DNA of 20,136 nucleotides. Source: DAOOKJ01 sp035360795 (lineage in GTDB: Bacteria > Patescibacteriota > Minisyncoccia > UBA6257). The notes below the pieces were generated by a model. The model did not search any database, was not told where the DNA came from, and was given only the letters and a program-made list of their open reading frames with translations. The stretch lies in NCBI GenBank assembly GCA_035360795.1, contig DAOSBJ010000010.1, positions 1-20,136 on the forward strand, given 5' to 3'. Below, piece by piece: positions 1 through 7,602 of this stretch (positions are counted from its first letter, which is position 1; each line of letters begins with the position of its first letter). The translations under genes were made by a program, and so were the position numbers.

Positions 1-20
1 AAACAAACCCATTACTTTAT

Positions 21-51
21 CAAAAATCCCGGCCAAAAGCCGGGATTTTTG
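21..51 (-). terminator. Rho-independent terminator after the surface-protein gene
   Basis: A perfect 13-bp inverted repeat (21-33 pairing with 39-51) encloses a 5-nt loop. The core of the stem is GC-rich (CCCGGC/GCCGGG) and each arm ends in a five-base A or T run, so read on the minus strand the stem finishes in a T-run. It starts 20 nt past the stop codon of the secreted protein gene, where the transcript should end. The symmetry means it could also stop a transcript coming from the left, outside this window. Confidence 0.88.
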
Positions 52-70
52 ATTTGCCCGCCTACTTTTT

Positions 71-2317
71 TTAAAATAATGGCGGGGTTGTTTTTTTGTT
101 GCTTATTTCTCTAGAAACAGAATTAACTAAAGAGACCATTAGATTTTTTATCGTTTCTTGGATTAAGACAAGTCGATTTTGAATGGTTTCCAAGAGATTT
201 AAAGAAACAGGATTATTTAATGCAGATTGGCATTCACTATAACTATAACAAGCCCGCGAGATACCTGGCATAACACGGTATCCAGAGCAAGCATCTCCTT
301 CAAAAACTGGTGATTTAACACAAGTGCCATTTCCTTGAGCTGCTAAACATTGGTCTAAATTATAGCAAGCAGCACTATGCTCCAAAGAAGTAATTAATCT
401 ATAACCGCTACACAAATCTCCATTATAAGCAGGAGATTTAATACAACCAGTCTGAGTGGGATAAATAGAAGACGGGCTAATTGTTAATGATCCTGTATTT
501 TCGTTATTAGATTCGTTTGATTCAGCAACTTCATTATAAACATCAGCCTTGGCTTTTATGGAATAAGAACCCGCCTGAGCATACTGAAGAGAAAAAGAAT
601 AATTAGTAGTAGCATTAGGAGCCAACCCATAAACTAATGATGCCCCCATTGGAGAATTATTTTGATACCAACCTATATAATGTCTTCCTGCAGAAGCGCT
701 TCCAATATTTTTCTCTGTAATTACAAAGTTAACATAATCCCCCGCTTTGGGATTAGTAGGAGTAAGCTGGATAGTAGTGATTATCAAATCAGGATAACTC
801 GTAGGTGCACAGGAAATAATTATAGAAGCCAGATTATTATCTTTCTTTAATTCTTGAACTTGATTTTTATAATCTATTTTAGCGACAAGAGTGTGATCAC
901 CAGCAGTATTACATTTATAAACAAAAGAATAGGTATGTGAACTACCGGCCGCTAAATCGTATCCTAAAGCACTATCTGGAATTGGCGAGGTATTATTATC
1001 TTCAAAAACTCCGCTATAATAAGGGCCGCTCTGTGTGTTTCCTATATTTCTTTCAACTAAGGTAATAAATGCCGTTTCTCCTACATTTAAATTTGTTTTA
1101 TTAGAATTAATATCAATAGTTAAATCTGGTTTTTGAACTATTACTTGCGGAGTACAACTAAAACTTATAGTTTTCTTATTGTTATTTTTATTCGATTCAA
1201 TTTTATAATTATAAGGGTCAACTTCTGCTTCAAGGGTGTAATAACCCGGAACTATACACTGCCAATCAAAAAGTTCTCCTTCACTTGCACCAGCAGAAAG
1301 TGAAGGATAAACTAAAGTCCCTATGCTCCCCGCGTTTACTCCAGAAGGAGCTGTAATAACTTTCAAATTAACATAGATTGGGGAATCTGCTTGTAATTCC
1401 CCATTATTTTTTATCACTATTTTAAAATTTATAGGTTTACCCACTTCAGGAGTAGCTGACATAGTTATACTATCAACTACTAAATCAGGTTTTGCAAAAG
1501 TTGGAACACAACCGCAACATATTTCTATAATTTTTTCATTATTATCCTCTCTTACTTCATTTATTAAATTATCTTTATCAATTACTGCTTGAAATACATA
1601 ATCACCAGCAGTTCCAGAAGGACAATTCCAAGAAAAATTAAATTGTTTCGTTTCGCCTGCTTTTAAAATAATCTCAGTATTGTATATTATTTGACTTCCC
1701 AAAAATACTTTTAATTTGGAAAGAGGAGCATCGCCTAAACCACTATTCGCTACTTTTAGAGTAAAATAAACTGATTGTCCAGGCTGAGGAAAAGAAGATG
1801 AATAATAAAATTCAGTTATTGTTAGATCTGGTAAATAAGGAGTTGGATAAGAAGTAGTGGTAGTAATAGTTTCGGTGGTGGTTGGCGATGGAAACCTTGA
1901 AAGATAAACTTCGCAAAGTTTCTGGCGAGTCGCTTCATCAACAATTCCACTTTGAGATAAATTATATTTGGCCTGAAATCTCTTTAATGCCGCCTCGGTC
2001 AATCTTCCGAAATAACCGGTTACCAGTCCCTCAGGATAAATGGATTTATCTTGTTTTAATAATTTCTGAAGTTCTTTTACCTCGGAAGTTGGCTCGTCAA
2101 AATATCCTTTGCTTAAACCAATAGTAACAAATGGGCAACTTTTTAATTGTTGGGCCATAAGTTGACTTAATTGCTGTTGTAAATATTTAATTTGATTTTG
2201 AAGAGCCTCAATAAGTTTCTGTAATTCCTCTTGGGTTGCAGCAGATGATTGATAAAAAGTTCCAAAAAAGATAGTAAAAACGACTAATAAACTCAAAAAT
2301 ATTTTATATTTTTTCAT
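71..2317 (-). CDS. Secreted peptidoglycan-binding protein with four CARDB domains and a Cys-rich tandem repeat
   Basis: A 748-residue exported protein, probably attached to the cell wall. Residues 1-26 look like a Sec signal peptide (KK, hydrophobic core, cleavage near SSA-AT). Residues about 28-58 are Q/L-rich and likely form a coiled coil. Residues 61-135 match the peptidoglycan-binding domain 1 family (GYFGRLTEAALKRFQ) and are flanked by Cys61 and Cys135. A Thr/Ser/Pro linker (about 142-162) leads to four CARDB-like Ig-fold domains at about 162-270, 277-388, 396-503 and 508-614, each with the D/N-rich motif of the type EVREDNNE. Two Cys4 repeats follow at 625-657 and 666-696, then an amphipathic helix at about 705-735. 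All 18 cysteines lie in the predicted exported part, which suggests disulfides. The gene has its own probable promoter and a terminator, so it is likely monocistronic. The ligand is unknown; adhesion or wall scaffolding is inference. The ATG start is set by the signal peptide. Confidence 0.88.
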   Translation of the reverse strand: MKKYKIFLSLLVVFTIFFGTFYQSSAATQEELQKLIEALQNQIKYLQQQLSQLMAQQLKSCPFVTIGLSKGYFDEPTSEVKELQKLLKQDKSIYPEGLVTGYFGRLTEAALKRFQAKYNLSQSGIVDEATRQKLCEVYLSRFPSPTTTETITTTTSYPTPYLPDLTITEFYYSSSFPQPGQSVYFTLKVANSGLGDAPLSKLKVFLGSQIIYNTEIILKAGETKQFNFSWNCPSGTAGDYVFQAVIDKDNLINEVREDNNEKIIEICCGCVPTFAKPDLVVDSITMSATPEVGKPINFKIVIKNNGELQADSPIYVNLKVITAPSGVNAGSIGTLVYPSLSAGASEGELFDWQCIVPGYYTLEAEVDPYNYKIESNKNNNKKTISFSCTPQVIVQKPDLTIDINSNKTNLNVGETAFITLVERNIGNTQSGPYYSGVFEDNNTSPIPDSALGYDLAAGSSHTYSFVYKCNTAGDHTLVAKIDYKNQVQELKKDNNLASIIISCAPTSYPDLIITTIQLTPTNPKAGDYVNFVITEKNIGSASAGRHYIGWYQNNSPMGASLVYGLAPNATTNYSFSLQYAQAGSYSIKAKADVYNEVAESNESNNENTGSLTISPSSIYPTQTGCIKSPAYNGDLCSGYRLITSLEHSAACYNLDQCLAAQGNGTCVKSPVFEGDACSGYRVMPGISRACYSYSECQSALNNPVSLNLLETIQNRLVLIQETIKNLMVSLVNSVSREISNKKTTPPLF
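230..445 (-). repeat. Tandem Cys4 protein repeat, two copies
   Basis: Inside the surface-protein gene the same motif is encoded twice, at 347-445 and 230-322. Both units share C-x-K-S-P, then D-x-C-S-G-Y-R, then A-C-Y and a final Cys. The spacing is C-x10-C-x14-C-x5-C in the first and C-x10-C-x12-C-x5-C in the second. The similarity is clear at protein level, so the duplication is not recent. I do not recognise a named family. Confidence 0.75.
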
Positions 2318-2382
2318 ATTTTTTATTGCTTAATTTTTTATTATATTTAAGTTAATTTGTCGACCGTTTTGAATGTTTTTTT

Positions 2383-2407
2383 ATTATATCACTTTTTTTC
2401 TTGTCAA
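2383..2407 (-). promoter_or_regulatory. Probable sigma70 promoter for the surface-protein gene
   Basis: On the minus strand a perfect TATAAT (2383-2388) is preceded by TGa (2389-2391), which makes an extended -10 element. A perfect TTGACA (2402-2407) lies upstream, but the spacer is only 13 nt, so the extended -10 probably carries most of the activity. The TTGACA overlaps the TGA stop of the upstream gene. A second TATAAT occurs at 2340-2345 with no matching -35 box. The implied leader is about 60 nt and AT-rich. Confidence 0.6.
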
Positions 2408-3522
2408 GCCAAATAGGTTGGGTGCTGCCTCTTAATTAATTGCTTTTTTAATTCCTCTATCTCTCTTTCAAAAATCTCTTTATGCCAATTCTTAAACCAC
2501 CCCTCATTTTTAGAGATTTCATATAAACTCTTGATGAATTTAAGGCTATTTTTTAAATGCGTTAAAATATCTCCTTTTTCCATCTCTAAACCATTGTCAA
2601 CATAAGTTTGCCTAGCAGACCAATCTCCTGGTTGGTCAGAGCCGGGCGGAAAAGTCAATAGATATTCTTCCAGAATTTCTTGAGGAATAATGCCAGCAAT
2701 TTTTCTTATTTTTCCTGTCGCTCTAAAATAGGCTTCGTCAATTCCATAAAGAGGCATATCATAACCATTAGAATATAAAGCAGTTAAATTGCCCCAGGCT
2801 AAAATTTTAACTTGAAAAGCATATTTCTCTGCTAAATTCTGCAAAACATTTAAAGAAGGATTAGAAATAAAACCAGTGCAAATAATTGCTTTAATTTTAG
2901 TATTTTTTTGTTGGGCTACTTTCATTAATCTCTCAATGGCGATTTTTGAGGTGCCGCCGCTTGCTTCTGTATCTGGTTTAATTACAGTTATTTTTTTATT
3001 TTCATCAAAATTTTTAAAATCTTCATAAATGAGTTCTAATTGACCACTGGTGCCGTTGTGATGCCGATAAGAAGGCAATTTATAATGGGGCCTGATTTTA
3101 ATTTTTGATAAATTAATTCCTATTTTTTGGAATCCCTCATAAAGACGATAGCCTGGTCCTGCCCTCAAAACATCATAAAGCAAAGCATCTTCTGAATCTA
3201 TCGGCCAAAGTTTGTTAATTGCCAATGCTGCTGCCTCACCTATTTTTAGACATTTTTTATTGAGTTCTTCTCCCACCAAATGAGGAAACGAAGCTATTTC
3301 TTTTATTTCTTTTAAATAAAGAATATAAGTTTCTCGTGGATATTTTACTGATTGGTATAAAGGGTTTTTAATTTTCGAAGTTTCTACTTTAAATAATTCT
3401 GCCCCTAAATTATTAAAAAAAGCCACCTTTTTGGTGGCTAAAGTATCGAGTTTGAACTCGTTTATTATTTCTTCAATGTCAGTTTGATTGAGACGGGACT
3501 TATAGTTTTTTATCATAAACAT
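2404..3522 (-). CDS. Phosphoribosyltransferase-like protein (uracil phosphoribosyltransferase-related)
   Basis: A 372-residue soluble protein, probably cytoplasmic. Three elements in the right order resemble uracil phosphoribosyltransferase. LRAGPG at 119-124 recalls the family's LRAGLG. VIKPDTEASGGT at 180-191 has the shape of a PRPP-binding loop: a hydrophobic strand, acidic residues, then GGT. GYDMPLYGID at 253-262 recalls the uracil-binding GY-x-P-G-x-GDAGD region. The protein is far longer than the usual 208 or so residues: about 80 residues precede the core and about 100, rich in W, K and E, follow it. The family's D-P-M-L-A-T-G-G-S loop is changed, so the substrate may not be uracil. 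Its likely promoter lies 23-50 nt upstream, inside the RNase H gene. The start is an ATG with a second ATG two codons later. Membership of the PRTase fold is fairly likely; the reaction is a guess. Confidence 0.62.
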   Translation of the reverse strand: MFMIKNYKSRLNQTDIEEIINEFKLDTLATKKVAFFNNLGAELFKVETSKIKNPLYQSVKYPRETYILYLKEIKEIASFPHLVGEELNKKCLKIGEAAALAINKLWPIDSEDALLYDVLRAGPGYRLYEGFQKIGINLSKIKIRPHYKLPSYRHHNGTSGQLELIYEDFKNFDENKKITVIKPDTEASGGTSKIAIERLMKVAQQKNTKIKAIICTGFISNPSLNVLQNLAEKYAFQVKILAWGNLTALYSNGYDMPLYGIDEAYFRATGKIRKIAGIIPQEILEEYLLTFPPGSDQPGDWSARQTYVDNGLEMEKGDILTHLKNSLKFIKSLYEISKNEGWFKNWHKEIFEREIEELKKQLIKRQHPTYLA

Positions 3523-3544
3523 TTCATGTTTAATCTAAGTATCT

Positions 3545-3572
3545 ATTTTAAGGGTCTAAAATAATTTGTCAA
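3545..3572 (-). promoter_or_regulatory. Probable sigma70 promoter for the phosphoribosyltransferase-like gene
   Basis: On the minus strand TTGACA (3567-3572) is followed after 16 nt by TAAAAT (3545-3550), one base from the consensus -10. The -35 box is made from the Leu-Asp-Lys codons at the very end of the RNase H gene. Transcription should begin near 3538, leaving a leader of only about 15 nt before the ATG at 3522. No ribosome-binding site is visible. Confidence 0.6.
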
Positions 3573-3972
3573 GAGAGTTATCCAGTGCTCTATTGACTAA
3601 ATAGTCTGCCCTTTTATTTTGCTCGCGAGAAATATGGACAAATTTTAGAGAGGGAAAATCTATTTTTAAATTCCAAACTTCTATGAATAAAGGAATCAAT
3701 TCTTTTTCCAAAATTTTAAAATTGCCATTTAATTGGTTAATCACTAAATCAGAATCAGAGTAAATAATTACTTCGGTGTTTTTTAATTTTTCTTTCCCTA
3801 ATAAATGTTTTATTTTTTTCAAAGCCGCGATAATTGCCTTGTATTCGGCAATATTATTAGTTGTCTCCCCTATTAATTCTTTATATTCTTTACTGCCTAC
3901 AATAAAACCGATGGCCGCTGGGCCAGGATTTCCTCGAGAACCGCCGTCAACGTAAACTTCTAATTTATTCAT
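3556..3972 (-). CDS. Ribonuclease HI-like protein
   Basis: A 138-residue RNase H-fold protein, expected to cut the RNA strand of RNA-DNA hybrids with Mg2+. The start YVDGGSRGNPGPAAIG (7-22) is typical of the compact RNase HI-like group found in many bacteria and archaea. The four expected acidic catalytic residues are visible: Asp9, Glu43 in NIAEY, Asp73 in YSDSDL, and Asp123 in the C-terminal REQNKRAD segment. No hybrid-binding domain is fused to it. The gene follows the DHH phosphoesterase gene by 18 nt and is probably cotranscribed. Its last codons contain the -35 box of the next gene. Whether it is the main RNase HI of the cell cannot be told from here. Confidence 0.88.
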   Translation of the reverse strand: MNKLEVYVDGGSRGNPGPAAIGFIVGSKEYKELIGETTNNIAEYKAIIAALKKIKHLLGKEKLKNTEVIIYSDSDLVINQLNGNFKILEKELIPLFIEVWNLKIDFPSLKFVHISREQNKRADYLVNRALDNSLDKLF

Positions 3973-3990
3973 ATTATAATTTTGCCCTAC

Positions 3991-4836
3991 TTAATTCTTT
4001 TTCCAAGGAAACGGCTTATCAAGGGGCAAAATAAAACTTGCCGCTCCCTTATGTCCTCCTCCGCCGTATTTTTCGGCAATTTTAGAAACATCAACTGAAC
4101 CATCTGAACGCAAAGAAATTTTTTTCTTTTTCCCGTTAAGAGAATAAACTATTGCCATTGGGGGATGTTTTTTGCATAAAGCATTACCCACTTCAGAAAT
4201 TAAAACTGACGAGTTAACAGCAAGCACATCATAACCTTCAAATTTTACTAAAACTGCCTGAGGAATTATCTGATTAATTAAATACTGACGATATTTTATT
4301 AATAACTCCCCTTGTTTTATTATTTTCTGTAATTCTTTTTTTCTCTCTATTTTCTTTCTATATTCCTGCCATTTTCTAAAATCGTTTTCCAGTAAATCTA
4401 TCATAATGTTAATTTCATTGCTTGAGGGTAATTTAAATCTCCACAAATCTTGGTCTTCAATATAAGATAAAAGTTTGGGCACCTTTTTATTTTTAAAAAA
4501 ATATTTAAAAGTTAGAATTGCGGCTGAGTGATTAATATCAACAATAAATTCGTCAACTGATTCTTTAAATTTTAAAGAAGAGAGATGATGGTCTATTAGA
4601 ATTATCCGATTTTCGTTATTCTTAAAAGTCTTTAATTTTTCTAAAGAGGGAGAAATGTCTAATAAATAAACAGTTTTTCTCTTAATGTCTAAGGGAAAAC
4701 CATTAAGATAATCGAAACCTAAATAATTTGCTTTATCTTTAAATTTTAACCAAGCGCTGAAACAAGCGCCAAAGCCATCCGCATCTGAGCGATGATAAAT
4801 AACAAAAATATCTTTATCTTTTTTCAATTTTTTCAT
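3991..4836 (-). CDS. DHH-family phosphoesterase (DHH plus DHHA1)
   Basis: A 281-residue cytoplasmic enzyme of the DHH superfamily, which includes RecJ, NrnA oligoribonucleases and cyclic-di-AMP phosphodiesterases. The metal-binding motifs are present: HRSDADG (15-21), the Asp of LLDIS (about 60), and IDHH (81-84). A Lys/Glu-rich helix links the DHH domain to a C-terminal DHHA1 domain with GGGGHKGAASF near residues 257-267, the usual substrate-binding Gly-rich motif. There are no CBS, PAS or membrane segments, so it is a stand-alone phosphoesterase. The size fits NrnA-like nanoRNases or short-DNA exonucleases, but the substrate cannot be fixed from sequence alone. It follows pgk by 8 nt and precedes the RNase H gene, a pairing that would suit RNA or primer turnover (inference). 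Confidence 0.85.
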   Translation of the reverse strand: MKKLKKDKDIFVIYHRSDADGFGACFSAWLKFKDKANYLGFDYLNGFPLDIKRKTVYLLDISPSLEKLKTFKNNENRIILIDHHLSSLKFKESVDEFIVDINHSAAILTFKYFFKNKKVPKLLSYIEDQDLWRFKLPSSNEINIMIDLLENDFRKWQEYRKKIERKKELQKIIKQGELLIKYRQYLINQIIPQAVLVKFEGYDVLAVNSSVLISEVGNALCKKHPPMAIVYSLNGKKKKISLRSDGSVDVSKIAEKYGGGGHKGAASFILPLDKPFPWKKN

Positions 4837-4844
4837 AAATAAGT

Positions 4845-6026
4845 TTAAGAAGAATAAAAATTAAGCGCTACTAGCCCTTTTAACTTTTGACCAGCCAAAA
4901 AATTAAGCATTGCGCCACCGCCAGTAGAGAAAAAAATATTTTCTTGAAATGGTTCTTTTATTTTTAAGAGTTTTAGGGTTTTTAAAGTATCTCCACCGCC
5001 TATCACTGAATTTGAAATCTTATTATTTAATATGCCTTCTAAAATTTCTCTCGTCCCTTCTCTAAATCGTCTATCTTCAACTTTTCCCATTGGCCCATTG
5101 AAAAAAATTGTTCTGGCTTTATCAATAAATTGTTTATAACTTTTATAAGCTACAGGGCCAATATCTAAAATTTTATCTGTCTTTTTAACGACGCTTATAT
5201 CTCGTATTTCCACTTTTCCTTCTTTGGTTAAAACTTTTAAATCCCCAGGTAAGATTAATTCTGATTTTTTAAAATTAATGACTTTAATCTTTTCTATCAT
5301 TGACGGGGAAAACAGTGAATCCCCTATTTCAAAACCGAATGCTTTTAAAATAGTATTGGCAATCGCTCCCCCAACCAAAATATAATCTGCGATTTCAGAA
5401 AAACTACCAAGCAGAGGGAGTTTATCTTCAATTTTGCTTCCGCCCAAAATAACCACTAATGGTTTTTGAGGATTGTCAATAATTTTTTTAAGTTTTGCCG
5501 TTTCCTCTTCTAAAAGCAATCCCGGATAAGAAGGTAAAAATTCGGTAATGGCGCAGATAGTTGCTGACTGGCGATGAGAAACTGAAAATGCATCGTTAAT
5601 ATAAACATCGCCTAATTTCGATAATTCTCTTGCAAACTTCTTGTTATTTTCTTCCTCTTCTTTAAAAAAACGAATGTTTTCTAAAAGGATTAACTCGCCA
5701 TTTTTAAATTCTTTTATTTTCTCTTTCAACTCTTCTAAATTTCTAAAAGAAACAAAGAAAACCGGTGTTTTTAATTTTTTTATCAAATATAGAGCAACTG
5801 GTTCTAAACTAAAATCTTTCTCAAAAAAATCTTTCGGCGTGGGCTGACCAAAATGGGAGATTAGAATAATCCTTTTAGCCCTATTTTCTTTTAAAAACTC
5901 AATCGTTTTTAAACTTCTTCTAATTCTAAAATCATCGCTAATTTCTCCTTTATTAATTTCAACATTAAAATCAACTCGCACCAAAATATTTTTGTTTTTT
6001 ACCACTGATGGAGAAAGGTGATTCAT
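4845..6026 (-). CDS. pgk: Phosphoglycerate kinase
   Basis: This enzyme converts 1,3-bisphosphoglycerate and ADP to 3-phosphoglycerate and ATP in glycolysis. At 393 residues it is full length. Family motifs appear in order: VRVDFNV (16-22), DDFRIRR (31-37), SHFGQP, LLENIRFF, INDAFSVSHR, GGSKIEDKLP, FFNGPMGKVED, GGGDT and STGGGAMLNFLAG. The nucleotide-binding C-terminal lobe looks intact. One oddity is SHFGQP, where nearly all family members have SHLGRP; the Arg of that motif belongs to the basic patch that binds the substrate. It lies 10 nt after the SIMPL gene and 8 nt before the DHH gene, with tpiA two genes upstream, so two glycolytic steps sit in one run. The ATG start gives a normal N-terminus; no Shine-Dalgarno is visible. 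Confidence 0.96.
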   Translation of the reverse strand: MNHLSPSVVKNKNILVRVDFNVEINKGEISDDFRIRRSLKTIEFLKENRAKRIILISHFGQPTPKDFFEKDFSLEPVALYLIKKLKTPVFFVSFRNLEELKEKIKEFKNGELILLENIRFFKEEEENNKKFARELSKLGDVYINDAFSVSHRQSATICAITEFLPSYPGLLLEEETAKLKKIIDNPQKPLVVILGGSKIEDKLPLLGSFSEIADYILVGGAIANTILKAFGFEIGDSLFSPSMIEKIKVINFKKSELILPGDLKVLTKEGKVEIRDISVVKKTDKILDIGPVAYKSYKQFIDKARTIFFNGPMGKVEDRRFREGTREILEGILNNKISNSVIGGGDTLKTLKLLKIKEPFQENIFFSTGGGAMLNFLAGQKLKGLVALNFYSS

Positions 6027-6036
6027 TTTTAAAATT

Positions 6037-6813
6037 TTATTTCAAAGCATAATTCACGGTCAGATTGACAATAACTTCGTTTGTCCCGGGTTCAATAGTG
6101 GCACTTGGAACAGCGCTCATTGATAGACTTTCTCCTTTAGCCGCACTCCGATACAAAGGAGTATATTCTCCTCCTTCAGAAATACTAATAATCTTTCCTA
6201 TCTTAACACCTGTTTTTGCTTCAAAAAGTTCTACTCTGTTTTTAATTTTATTAAAGGCTTCAACTCTGGCTAGATTCTTATAATCTTCAGGATCGTCAAT
6301 TTCAAAACTGATATCGGATATTTCGTTTGCGCCCTTCAAAGATAATTGTCCTACTAAAGAATTGATTTTGTCGAAATTTCTAATTTTAATCTCTACTCTT
6401 TGCTGCAACTCATAGCCAATAATCTTCGGAGGGCAACTAATAAAATCTTTTGTATCTTTTTTGCACCAAGAGTAATCATATTGCGGATTCAGAGAATAAT
6501 TTATAGTTTTTATGTCCTTATCTTCAATTCCCTCGCTTTTCACAAATTCAATAAGAGTTTTAATCTTTTGGTCGTTTTCCTCTTGCGCTTCCTCTGCTTT
6601 TTCTTTTTGGGTAATAACAGAAAAAGATAATTTGGCAATATCAGGTTTAGCAACAACTTTACCTTCGGCTGAAAAAGAAATCACTCTTTCTGGGTTAACA
6701 ATACTTATCGCCTGCTGCCAGTTTAAATAGGCCCAACTTAAAATTCCAATCGCTGCCACGATAAGAAAAATGGTTAAAACGTTATTAAGATAATTTTTAA
6801 ATTTTTCCAACAT
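6037..6813 (-). CDS. Membrane-anchored SIMPL (DUF541) domain protein
   Basis: A 258-residue protein with one N-terminal membrane segment (about 11-31, after a short Lys-rich start) and an exported SIMPL domain. The domain begins around residue 45 with ISFSAEGKVVAKPDIAKLSF, the typical opening of this family, and continues with DIKTINYSLNPQYDY. A small insertion contains two cysteines, C117 and C127, which could form a disulfide outside the membrane. The C-terminal part, ATIEPGTNEVIVNLTVNYAL, matches the family's last strand. SIMPL proteins are found in many bacterial envelopes but their biochemical role is poorly defined, so I assign no function. The gene sits between tpiA and pgk with 21-nt and 10-nt gaps, which suggests cotranscription rather than shared chemistry. 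Confidence 0.86.
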   Translation of the reverse strand: MLEKFKNYLNNVLTIFLIVAAIGILSWAYLNWQQAISIVNPERVISFSAEGKVVAKPDIAKLSFSVITQKEKAEEAQEENDQKIKTLIEFVKSEGIEDKDIKTINYSLNPQYDYSWCKKDTKDFISCPPKIIGYELQQRVEIKIRNFDKINSLVGQLSLKGANEISDISFEIDDPEDYKNLARVEAFNKIKNRVELFEAKTGVKIGKIISISEGGEYTPLYRSAAKGESLSMSAVPSATIEPGTNEVIVNLTVNYALK

Positions 6814-6834
6814 AGTTTTTATGATTAAAGTAAT

Positions 6835-7590
6835 TTATTGAACTAAAGATAAAATTTTCTTTAATTCGGCTTTATTAGTTGAGGCGCTACCGACCAAAAC
6901 GCCATCAATGTTTTTTAGGCTTAAAAAATCAATGATATTTTTACTTTTTATAGAACCGCCATAAAGAACAGGGATAGATAGAGCCACTGGCTCGCTGAAT
7001 CTCCTTAAAAGCCAAAAACGGATCAAATCTGAAATTTTTTCTGCCTCTTGAGGGGTTTCTGGAGTTTTGCCGCCGATTGCCCAAACCGGTTCGTAAGCAA
7101 TAATAACTGAATTTTTTTTATTTAACTTAATTCCTCTAAATGCTCTATTTAACTGGTCAAATAAAATTTTTTTAACTCTAAAACCAGAACTCTCTTCTTT
7201 CTCTCCTCTTTTTTCCTCGCCAATACAAAGAATTGGAATTAAACCATTATTAAGGCAACCTTTCATTTTTAGATTTATCATTTCATCTGTTTCTTTAAAA
7301 TAACGACGCCTTTCTGAATGGCCAACAATCGCATATTCTAAAGATAGCGATTTTAACATCTTGGGAGAAATCTCGCCAGTGGCGAAAGTTCTATCCTGCC
7401 AAAAAACATCCTGGGCGCAAAGGGAATATTTATTTTTTAATATCTTTTTTGCCCTCTCTAAATAAACAAAGGGCGGAGCAACAATAATTTTTAAAGAGGG
7501 GCTGCTTTTAACTAAAATTTTAAGAAGAACCTCTGCTTCTTTTAAAGAGGCTGGAGACATTTTCCAATTAAAAACAACGTATTTTTTCAT
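6835..7590 (-). CDS. tpiA: Triosephosphate isomerase
   Basis: This TIM-barrel enzyme interconverts dihydroxyacetone phosphate and glyceraldehyde 3-phosphate. The 251-residue length is normal. Active-site residues are visible: Asn8 and Lys10 in FNWKM, His91 in VGHSERR, and Glu167 in AYEPVWAIGG. The phosphate-binding LYGGSIK and GVLVGSAS segments are also there. Loop 6, which closes over the substrate, reads AIGGKTPETP, while the common form is AIGTGKTATP; it has lost one residue before GKT and gained one after. The catalytic set is complete, so I expect an active enzyme. The neighbours are a COG2426-type membrane protein (12-nt gap) and the SIMPL gene (21-nt gap). It starts with ATG and has no visible Shine-Dalgarno. 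Confidence 0.95.
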   Translation of the reverse strand: MKKYVVFNWKMSPASLKEAEVLLKILVKSSPSLKIIVAPPFVYLERAKKILKNKYSLCAQDVFWQDRTFATGEISPKMLKSLSLEYAIVGHSERRRYFKETDEMINLKMKGCLNNGLIPILCIGEEKRGEKEESSGFRVKKILFDQLNRAFRGIKLNKKNSVIIAYEPVWAIGGKTPETPQEAEKISDLIRFWLLRRFSEPVALSIPVLYGGSIKSKNIIDFLSLKNIDGVLVGSASTNKAELKKILSLVQ

Positions 7591-7602
7591 TTAAATGTAT
7601 TT

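Noticed and set aside
1882..2124. An 80-codon plus-strand frame opposite the surface-protein gene
   Set aside because: It overlaps the peptidoglycan-binding domain on the other strand, and its composition looks like a mirror of that coding region.
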